Assembly: GCA_900548955.1 (NCBI GenBank)
Contig: URMQ01000117.1
Location: forward strand, 1-5,392
Direction: 5' to 3'
DNA from: an uncultured Eggerthella sp.
GTDB lineage: Bacteria; Actinomycetota; Coriobacteriia; Coriobacteriales; Eggerthellaceae
Length of the DNA stretch: 5,392 bases
Positions 1 through 4,303 of this stretch are shown in pieces (positions within the stretch are counted from its first letter, which is position 1; each line of letters opens with the position of its first letter). A program made the position numbers and the translations under genes. A model generated the notes under the pieces. The model did not search any database and had not been told where the DNA came from. It was given only the letters and a program-made list of their open reading frames with translations.

Positions 1-435
1 CTCCAGGGTTTCTTCGTCGAGGACGCTTAAATCTTGGTCCTGCACATAGCAAATCTTACATTCAAGCGTAAGTGGTAGCTCGCGAATAGCAGGAGTAGAA
101 ACCACTTCAGGCTCTTCAAGGGTTAAGCCGAGTTCAGCAATTTTATCCATGTCGCGACCAGATTTTGATCCGCATACCGCGGTAATCTTCTTGTCGAATT
201 CGCCAACAGGAATATTGACGGTAAATTCGCCTGTGGCATCTAAGAATTCCTTGGTAAAACGGTTTTGGCGGATGAAGGCGGTAAATAGAGGCTTGTGCCA
301 TTCGATGCCAAGCGTACCCCAGCTAATAGTCATGGCGTTTACGCGATCGCCATTTTTAGTGGTAAGCAAAACACCATTCTTAATGCCCTGCATAATTTCG
401 GATGCATGTTCAATAGGATCAATTGCGCGCTTCAT
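1..435 (-). CDS. Flavin reductase-like (flavoredoxin family) FMN-binding protein, C-terminal part outside window
   Basis: The first 145 residues are present; the rest runs off the left edge. The protein opens MKRAIDPIEHASEIMQGI, followed by a strand that reads GVLLTTKNGDRVNAMTISWG (residues 21-40). It continues with FTAFIRQNRFTKEFLD (51-66), GEFTVNIP (69-76) and a CGSKSGRDMDK stretch (88-98). This order (N-terminal strand with an N-x-MT-x-SW core, an R-x-x-RFT turn, an EF-x-VN strand, then a Cys-containing G-x-D-x-DK segment) is typical of the flavin reductase-like split barrel, including flavoredoxins. By family knowledge these bind FMN, are cytoplasmic, and reduce flavin or pass electrons; the substrate here cannot be told. 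The ATG at 435 is preceded by GAGGA with a 4-nt gap, and nothing upstream in frame looks coding. It is transcribed leftwards, away from the small plus-strand genes, so it is not in an operon with them. Confidence 0.85.
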   Translation of the reverse strand, partial: MKRAIDPIEHASEIMQGIKNGVLLTTKNGDRVNAMTISWGTLGIEWHKPLFTAFIRQNRFTKEFLDATGEFTVNIPVGEFDKKITAVCGSKSGRDMDKIAELGLTLEEPEVVSTPAIRELPLTLECKICYVQDQDLSVLDEETLE

Positions 436-644
436 TAGTTCCTCGTTTCTTCAAGTTGATTTTCAAAACAGAGTGTAGCGCAAACTTCCATGAAACGGTA
501 AGGCACGCTTAAGGTTGCTGTTAGGTTGCACGCGTATCGTTGTAGATGTCAAAAGAAGTGAGTGCGATTAGGAATGCTTGCGGCGCAGACGAAAGAAACT
601 GCAGACGCAATGTAGTCCACGACACAAGAAGCGGGGGTGTAGTC
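436..644. other. Intergenic region with no recognisable gene
   Basis: This gap lies between the minus-strand flavin reductase start and the first small plus-strand gene, so it should hold the promoter of the former and perhaps of the latter. A weak minus-strand -10 candidate (TACACT, about 45 bp upstream of the ATG) has only a poor -35. I see no tRNA-like T-arm, no terminator hairpin and no convincing sigma-70 promoter for the plus strand. An open frame begins at an ATG at 546, but it has no ribosome binding site and its first 33 residues resemble no domain. Confidence 0.4.
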
Positions 645-647
645 ATG
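631..647 (+). promoter_or_regulatory. Ribosome binding site GCGGGG deciding the start of the 53-aa frame
   Basis: GCGGGG at 631-636 is separated from the ATG at 645 by 8 nt. The same hexamer at the same distance precedes the ATG at 890. GGGG can pair with the anti-Shine-Dalgarno sequence through one G-U wobble, so it is a plausible but non-consensus site. Confidence 0.4.
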
Positions 648-806
648 AACACAAGCATGATGAAACTGCTCGGAATTTTTGCCCTATCAGTTGCTTTGGT
701 GTTTCTGGAGGGGCTGCTTCCTGAGCGGCGTCGCACAAAAGTACGTAGTACAGAAACACGTAACACAAAAGCGTCTACACGGCACCCGAGCTTGTTAGCT
801 AATTAG
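645..806 (+). CDS. Hypothetical 53-aa single-pass membrane protein
   Basis: I do not recognise this gene. From the ATG at 645 it encodes a short N-terminus (MNTSMMK), one hydrophobic helix (about residues 8-25, LLGIFALSVALVFLEGLL), then a strongly basic, Thr/Arg-rich tail (PERRRTKVRSTETRNTK...) that would be expected to stay in the cytoplasm. The start at 645 is preferred because GCGGGG (631-636), extended by GTG, lies 8 nt upstream. An in-frame ATG at 546 has no such site and would add 33 residues without recognisable features. The DNA encoding the tail holds a CACAAAAG repeat at 734-741 and 764-771, exactly 30 bp apart, so the tail repeats a Thr-Lys pair every ten residues. Reality of the gene is uncertain because short hydrophobic frames can arise by chance. 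The matching leader of the next small gene is the main support. Confidence 0.4.
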   Translation: MNTSMMKLLGIFALSVALVFLEGLLPERRRTKVRSTETRNTKASTRHPSLLAN

Positions 807-889
807 ATGATGATGCGGGTAGCACGCAGTCAGGATGTAGGCAGTTGAAAGAAATTATTGGGTAGTTAAATGAAAGCGGGGCGATAATT

Positions 890-985
890 ATGGACGACAA
901 GCAGGGAACTATCGCGGGATTGCTTTCATGTGCGGTAATTCTTGTTATAGCGGTGTTTGTTTTTATGAGCGGTGGCGGGCTGTAA
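890..985 (+). CDS. Hypothetical 31-aa single-pass membrane protein
   Basis: This tiny frame reads MDDKQGTIAGLL, continues into a hydrophobic helix (about residues 9-26: AGLLSCAVILVIAVFVFM), and ends SGGGL. A short charged N-terminus, one helix and a Gly-rich end are what one expects of a small membrane protein; the function is unknown. GCGGGG at 876-881 lies 8 nt upstream of the ATG, matching the leader of the 53-aa frame at 645. It converges with menG, leaving only 10 nt between the stop codon at 983-985 and the menG stop at 996-998. No terminator separates them, so transcripts in either direction probably overlap. It might instead be non-coding sequence with a chance hydrophobic frame, but the good leader and compact fit against menG favour a gene. 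Confidence 0.45.
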   Translation: MDDKQGTIAGLLSCAVILVIAVFVFMSGGGL

Positions 986-995
986 GAGCTGTAGA

Positions 996-1772
996 TTAAT
1001 CCTTATACGCAATATGCACTGCAGCAACGCCGAAGGTAACATTGGTGTATTCCACGCGTGAAAAACCAGCATCTTTCAGCATCTTGGTAAAGCCTTCCTG
1101 GTTAGGGAAGGCTTTAATTGATTTCGCCAGGTATACAAAACCCGATGCATCGCCTGTGACGATTTTGCCCCAGGCAGGAATGCCCCAGCGCAAATAAATC
1201 CGATAGCCCAAACGCATGAGAGGGTTTGGCGGCGTAGAAAACTCCAACACACACAGTGCGCCGCCTGGTTTCAATACGCGATACATTTCTGATAAAGCTC
1301 GTTCGCGCTCAGGCATATTACGAATGCCGTAGGACATGGTAAGAATGTCGAAAGATTCGTCTTCGTAGGGAATATCCTGACCGTCTACTACTGCCAGTTC
1401 AACAGGAACCCCCTTAGCTTCACCTGCATCAAGACGAGCCTGCGCTACTTCAAGCATAGCGGGTGTGTAGTCGGAAAGCACAATAGAAGCAGGTGGCTTT
1501 TGCGTGCATGCAGTAAAAGCAACATCCCCCGTACCGCCCGCTATATCGAGCAGGCGCGATTGCGAAGTGATGGGTGATTTATCGATTAATGTGCGCAGCC
1601 AGCTGCGATAGCGACCAAAACTCGAAAGCGCATTAAAGCGCTCATATTTCCAGGCGATGTCGGTAAAAATCTGCTTTACGCGTTTCGAAGAAAGTTCAGC
1701 AGGAGCGTCTTCGCCCGTGGCGGTGTCAATGGAATGCGTGGTTTCGCGAGCTTCGTTCGGATCTATAGTCAT
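996..1772 (-). CDS. menG: Demethylmenaquinone methyltransferase (MenG/UbiE family)
   Basis: This 258-aa cytoplasmic enzyme should transfer a methyl group from S-adenosylmethionine to demethylmenaquinone, the final step of menaquinone synthesis. SAM motif I reads LLDIAGGTGD (residues 74-83), the ribose-binding acidic residue is D101 in LSDYTPAML, and DGQDIPY (130-136) follows. SYGIRNMP (147-154) is the UbiE-type post-II motif, and RVLKPGGALCVLEFS (165-179) fits the second UbiE/COQ5 signature exactly. The first signature is diverged: in YERFNALSSFGRYRSW (43-58) the usual Asp, Met, Met and His are Glu44, Phe46, Ser50 and Tyr55. An acidic N-terminal extension of about 30 residues makes it slightly longer than typical members (about 230-250). 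The ATG at 1772 has AAGAGGA upstream with an 11-nt gap, rather long. The gene is divergent from the amidohydrolase-like gene. No ubiquinone genes are present, so MenG is preferred over UbiE; the two are not separable by sequence alone. Confidence 0.92.
   Translation of the reverse strand: MTIDPNEARETTHSIDTATGEDAPAELSSKRVKQIFTDIAWKYERFNALSSFGRYRSWLRTLIDKSPITSQSRLLDIAGGTGDVAFTACTQKPPASIVLSDYTPAMLEVAQARLDAGEAKGVPVELAVVDGQDIPYEDESFDILTMSYGIRNMPERERALSEMYRVLKPGGALCVLEFSTPPNPLMRLGYRIYLRWGIPAWGKIVTGDASGFVYLAKSIKAFPNQEGFTKMLKDAGFSRVEYTNVTFGVAAVHIAYKD
1088..1116. repeat. Perfect 11-bp inverted repeat (stem-loop) inside menG
   Basis: TAAAGCCTTCC (1088-1098) and GGAAGGCTTTA (1106-1116) are exact reverse complements around the 7-nt loop TGGTTAG. 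The hairpin lies in the 3' part of menG and encodes residues about 220-229 (KAFPNQEGFT). It also sits roughly 100 bp downstream of the convergent 31-aa frame, so it could form in antisense transcripts running rightwards. There is no clear U-tract after it on either strand. Confidence 0.7.
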
Positions 1773-1809
1773 AAGGTATGGGTTCCTCTTCTGTTTTTGT
1801 AATGCGCAT

Positions 1810-1815
1810 ATTTTA
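1810..1815 (-). promoter_or_regulatory. Possible -10 element of the menG promoter
   Basis: Read on the minus strand this is TAAAAT, five of six matches to TATAAT, and it would place the menG transcript start about 30 nt before the ATG. No good -35 lies 16-18 bp further upstream, so the call is tentative. An 8-bp palindrome ATGCGCAT (1802-1809) sits immediately downstream and could be an operator or chance. Confidence 0.25.
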
Positions 1816-1868
1816 GCGCCCTTTGCCGTATTCGCATATCCATGTACTGTGAATCACGATGAATTAAC

Positions 1869-1896
1869 TTAGAATAAAACGCTTCAATGCTATCAT
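1869..1896 (+). promoter_or_regulatory. Extended -10 promoter of the amidohydrolase-like gene
   Basis: TGC-TATCAT (1888-1896) fits the extended -10 form TGn-TATAAT with one mismatch. A weak -35, TTAGAA (1869-1874), lies 16 bp upstream. Transcription would start near 1903, giving a leader of about 25 nt that contains the strong AGGAGG site (1916-1921). This placement would exclude the in-frame ATG at 1895 as the start codon. A short palindrome GTGA-A-TCAC (1849-1857) upstream is a possible regulator site, but it is too short to rely on. Confidence 0.4.
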
Positions 1897-1927
1897 GACT
1901 AAGAATTATTGGGTCAGGAGGAAAAGC

Positions 1928-3280
1928 ATGTTATTGTGCGCGAAATATATTGTTCCCGTTTCGTCTGAACCTAGGGAAAACGGTGCGGTACTTGTTCGTG
2001 ATGGCGTTATTGCCGATATAGGCACGGCTGAAATGATGCGTCTTCGCTATCCAGATGAAGAAGTTAAAGACTTTGGAATGGCAGCACTTACTCCTGGTTT
2101 TATTGACTTACATGCACGTGTAGAAGATGGCGTTTTGCGCGGTCTTATTCGCGATTTGCCTTTTGTTGAATGGCGCAAAAATATTGCCGATTTACGCAGT
2201 CGTATTTCTTCGAAAGAAGCATATGACTCAGCCTATTTGGGTTGTTTGGAAGAACTTTCTGCAGGTGTTACTACTATTGGTGACACTACTTCAACAGGTG
2301 CAGCGGTATTTGCTGCCCAGGACTGCGGCTTACGCGCGGTGGTATATCGCGAAGCTGGTGCCATCGACAAACGTTTAGTTAACTACGCTATGAAAAAAGT
2401 CGATAGCGATTTAGAAAAATGGTCTCAAAGCATTGATGAAGACCGAATCATGTTAGGTATTGCGCCTGATCCCGTATATGAATGTCATCCTGAGTTGTAT
2501 CGCTGCGCGGCTAAGTACGCTTCAGAACATAATGACTTGCCCATTGCTATGAAGCTTGCAGGCAGCAACGAGGAACTTCGTTTTGTAAAGGATGGTGCAA
2601 CAGCAGGTCTTGATAATACAGTTGACCATCGTGGCTTTGTGGAGGTACCGCCTTGGTTGCCAACAGCGGTAACGCCGGTAAATTATGTTTTAAACTGGGG
2701 CTTATTTGAGGCTAAAAATGTAATGATCGTTTATGGCGTAAACGTCTCTGAAGATGATATCCGCCATTTACGTGATTACGATGTTGCAGTAGCAACATGC
2801 CCAAGCTTAAATGCTCAGCTTGGTATGGGTGTTGCTCCTGTGAGCGAGTATTTGCGTTCTGGCTTGCGTATTGGCATAGGTACGGGTGCTCCAGGTTCGG
2901 TAAATTATTTAGATATGTTTGCTGAAATGCGCTTTGAGCTTATAATTCAGCGTGCACTAAGCCGCGAATTCCTTGATTCGCAGACGCTACTTGAAATGGC
3001 AACGCTTCGTGCTGCAAAGGTTTTGCGTCTTGATGACAAAATTGGTTCGCTTGAAATTGGCAAGCTGGCAGATATCATTGCGATTGATTTGTCTGGTTCG
3101 CATCAAACTCCAACAACAGACCCAGTTACGGCATTGTTGGGATCTGCAAGCAGTAGCGATGTGGTTATGACCATGGTTAACGGAAACATTCTGTATGAAG
3201 CGGGAAGACTTCATGTGGGCGAAGGCGCAACTAAGGTTATTGCTCACGTATTGGAAGTTCGCGGACGTTTGCGTTCTTAA
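1928..3280 (+). CDS. Amidohydrolase-family protein (MtaD/TrzA/aminodeoxyfutalosine deaminase-like) lacking metal ligands; likely pseudoenzyme
   Basis: The 450-aa protein has the full architecture of the metal-dependent amidohydrolases that deaminate adenosine-like or triazine substrates. A small N-terminal beta domain (1-55) leads to the strand-1 segment TPGFIDLHAR (55-64), then LRGLIRDLPFVEW (70-82), CPSLNAQLGMGVAPV (291-305) and a C-terminal IGSLEIGKLADIIAID segment (372-387) that completes the beta domain. Length is normal. The catalytic residues are not: the HxH pair is H62/R64, the family 'apHap' His is D181, the strand-5 metal His is K209 (with G212 replacing the usual Glu), the strand-6 His is Y269, and the strand-8 Asp is G320. 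It therefore probably binds no catalytic metal. The frame is intact and the fold motifs well kept, so a non-catalytic role is more likely than decay. The ATG at 1928 is chosen for AGGAGG at 1916-1921 (6-nt gap); an in-frame ATG at 1895 lacks a site. It is divergent from menG. Function unknown. Confidence 0.85.
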   Translation: MLLCAKYIVPVSSEPRENGAVLVRDGVIADIGTAEMMRLRYPDEEVKDFGMAALTPGFIDLHARVEDGVLRGLIRDLPFVEWRKNIADLRSRISSKEAYDSAYLGCLEELSAGVTTIGDTTSTGAAVFAAQDCGLRAVVYREAGAIDKRLVNYAMKKVDSDLEKWSQSIDEDRIMLGIAPDPVYECHPELYRCAAKYASEHNDLPIAMKLAGSNEELRFVKDGATAGLDNTVDHRGFVEVPPWLPTAVTPVNYVLNWGLFEAKNVMIVYGVNVSEDDIRHLRDYDVAVATCPSLNAQLGMGVAPVSEYLRSGLRIGIGTGAPGSVNYLDMFAEMRFELIIQRALSREFLDSQTLLEMATLRAAKVLRLDDKIGSLEIGKLADIIAIDLSGSHQTPTTDPVTALLGSASSSDVVMTMVNGNILYEAGRLHVGEGATKVIAHVLEVRGRLRS

Positions 3281-3337
3281 CCTCTGGTCGATTCGCGGTG
3301 CTAGAAATTGATATTCTGCGTTAAGGTTTCCCACAAC

Positions 3338-3348
3338 GAGAAAGAAGT
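3338..3348 (+). promoter_or_regulatory. Purine-rich ribosome binding element, copy 1
   Basis: GAGAAAGAAGT ends 8 nt before the ATG at 3357. An identical 11-mer at 3656-3666 precedes the TTG start of the Tat subunit gene. It is weaker than AGGAGG as a Shine-Dalgarno site, so the two genes may be translated at a similar, modest rate. Confidence 0.5.
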
Positions 3349-3356
3349 TTTGGTTT

Positions 3357-3557
3357 ATGGCCAACAAGAAACAAAAAATGACAGCAAAGCAACTCAAAGA
3401 ACGCGAAGAGCGTGCTTTGGAGCGCCAGCGTAGAGCCGAAGAGAAAGCAGCACGTAAGGCGTTATTGTGGCGCATTTTTGTCATTGCTGTCTGCGTCATT
3501 TTGATTCTCGCTTTATCGCTTCCTACTATGGGACTTATGTTCTTGGGAGGAAATTAA
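3357..3557 (+). CDS. Small coiled-coil, C-terminally anchored membrane protein upstream of tat genes
   Basis: I do not recognise this 66-aa protein as a named family. Residues 1-34 are highly charged and form a probable helix (KEREERALERQRRAEEK, residues 14-30) rich in Glu, Arg, Lys and Ala. Residues about 36-57 form one membrane segment (LLWRIFVIAVCVILILALSL), followed by a short PTMGLMFLGGN end. The dense positive charge before the helix predicts the N-terminal coil in the cytoplasm and a tiny tail outside. The ATG at 3357 follows GAGAAAGAAGT (3338-3348), and exactly the same 11 bases precede the tatA/B start. The gene is 76 bp after the amidohydrolase-like gene and 114 bp before the Tat subunit, all on one strand with no visible terminator, so cotranscription with tat is plausible. 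A role as a Tat accessory or membrane scaffold is inference only. A second ATG at 3378 is possible but leaves a poorer leader. Confidence 0.75.
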   Translation: MANKKQKMTAKQLKEREERALERQRRAEEKAARKALLWRIFVIAVCVILILALSLPTMGLMFLGGN

Positions 3558-3581
3558 TATTTCGATGTCGCAGTGTTTGCC

Positions 3582-3651
3582 TAGGTAATTAGCTGTTAAA
3601 GGGCGTTTATCTATTCGTTTTAGGCTAGTTGTTATTAGGTAGAGCTGTTAA
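3582..3651 (+). repeat. Imperfect direct repeat TAGGTA-N(1 or 3)-AGCTGTTAA upstream of tatA/B
   Basis: Copy one has TAGGTA at 3582-3587 and AGCTGTTAA at 3591-3599. Copy two has TAGGTA at 3636-3641 and AGCTGTTAA at 3643-3651. The copies are about 54 bp apart, roughly five helical turns, in the 114-bp gap before the Tat subunit gene. The gap has no clear sigma-70 promoter or terminator, so the repeat could be an operator pair or a small local duplication. Confidence 0.5.
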
Positions 3652-3655
3652 CAGA

Positions 3656-3674
3656 GAGAAAGAAGTGTAACTTG
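3656..3674 (+). promoter_or_regulatory. Ribosome binding element, copy 2, and TTG start of tatA/B
   Basis: GAGAAAGAAGT (3656-3666) is followed after 5 nt by TTG at 3672-3674. TTG is chosen because translation from it gives the exact family N-terminus MFGIGGFELF. The first in-frame ATG lies beyond the membrane helix and would destroy the protein. Confidence 0.7.
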
Positions 3675-4301
3675 TTCGGTATCGGCGGATTCGAGCTATT
3701 CATAATTTTATTGTTTGGCTTTCTTATATTTGGGCCTGATAAGTTGCCAGAAATGGCAAAGACCCTTGGTGCTGCTTTGCGCAAATTCAAGCAGGCCCAA
3801 GCCGAAATGGAATCAGTTATTAAAGGCGAAGTTTTAGATATTGATGGCAATCAGGGCAAGAAAGCAACTTCGACTTCTTCTTCGGGTGCAAAAACAAAGC
3901 CTGCTCCTACAGCTACTCAAGAAAGCTTTGCTCAGCGTAAAGCACGTTATGATAAAGAAAGAGCAGAGCGCAAAGCGGCAGAAGAGCGTGAGATCATTGA
4001 GGCCAATCGTCGAGCCGTGAAAGAGCAGGTTGCTAAAAACGCCCATGCAGCAAACGCTGAGTCGATGACATCTGGAACTTCTGTAAATGCGCAGATTGTG
4101 ACTGACGCTCAGGCTTCGGCAACCGTCGAAACTGACACAAATACCCAAAGCAAAGATGGTTCTGTAACCAGCACCAAAACTTCGGCGCAATCTTCGCAAA
4201 AGCCAATGCTTACCCCTGAAGAACTTTTCGGTGTTAAGCCAATTCAAAATAAACCTGCACCTAAAGCAGCACAGACTGTTTCGTCCGAAAGGGGTGAGTG
4301 A
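3672..4301 (+). CDS. tatA/B: Twin-arginine translocase TatA/TatB-family subunit with long hydrophilic tail
   Basis: This 209-aa protein is a component of the Tat translocase, which moves folded proteins with twin-arginine signals across the cytoplasmic membrane. The N-terminus is a short extracytoplasmic end and one membrane helix (MFGIGGFELFIILLFGFLIF, residues 1-20), the FGP hinge (20-22) and the amphipathic helix DKLPEMAKTLGAALRKFKQA (23-42). Glu8 and Gly21-Pro22 match TatB; TatA proteins usually have a polar Gln-like residue and FG-x-KKLP. No separate TatA or TatB is seen here, so one protein may do both jobs, or another gene lies elsewhere. The tail is unusually long: a Lys/Ala/Ser/Thr linker (62-85), a charged helix (86-125, containing RAERKAAEERE), a Ser/Thr/Ala-rich disordered region (126-177), and a short MLTPEELFGVKP motif (179-190). 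The start is TTG. The stop overlaps or nearly touches tatC, indicating translational coupling. Confidence 0.88.
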   Translation: MFGIGGFELFIILLFGFLIFGPDKLPEMAKTLGAALRKFKQAQAEMESVIKGEVLDIDGNQGKKATSTSSSGAKTKPAPTATQESFAQRKARYDKERAERKAAEEREIIEANRRAVKEQVAKNAHAANAESMTSGTSVNAQIVTDAQASATVETDTNTQSKDGSVTSTKTSAQSSQKPMLTPEELFGVKPIQNKPAPKAAQTVSSERGE

Positions 4302-4303
4302 TC

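Noticed and set aside
547..552. Perfect TTGACA (-35 consensus) on the minus strand
   Set aside because: No -10-like hexamer lies 15-19 bp downstream on that strand, and it falls about 110 bp from the flavin reductase start.
546..644. Upstream ATG extending the 53-aa frame to 86 residues
   Set aside because: No Shine-Dalgarno sequence precedes 546, and the extra residues (rich in Arg, Asn and Cys) look non-coding; GCGGGG before 645 gives a better start.
521..766. 81-codon open frame on the minus strand
   Set aside because: It overlaps the better-supported small plus-strand frame, has no ribosome binding site of note, and its protein shows no recognisable motif or sensible order of segments.
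734..771. CACAAAAG direct repeat with 30-bp spacing as a CRISPR-like or iteron array
   Set aside because: There are only two copies of 8 bp, in phase with the reading frame; simple coding repetition or chance explains it.
1166..1188. TGCCCCAG direct repeat within menG
   Set aside because: It encodes two Trp-Gly pairs (WGIPAWG) in the protein, which accounts for the repeat.
1657..1872. 71-codon plus-strand frame antisense to the start of menG
   Set aside because: It lies mostly over the confident menG coding region and has no motif or leader; it is a shadow frame.
1895..1927. Earlier ATG for the amidohydrolase-like gene
   Set aside because: It would add 11 residues (MTKNYWVRRKS) that overlap the AGGAGG site and the likely -10 element. 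Family proteins begin close to the chosen Met.
2987..3499. 170-codon minus-strand frame
   Set aside because: It runs antisense through the end of the amidohydrolase-like gene and the 66-aa gene; its composition (Gln/Arg/Asn-rich, no motif) is that of a shadow frame.
3550..3563. GAAAT-TAAT-ATTTC inverted repeat at the end of the 66-aa gene as a terminator
   Set aside because: The stem is only 5 bp and AT-rich with no U-tract, far too weak for an intrinsic terminator.
3834..4247. 137-codon minus-strand frame
   Set aside because: It is antisense to the low-complexity tail of the Tat subunit gene; its Cys/Arg/Ser/Leu-rich translation reflects that bias.
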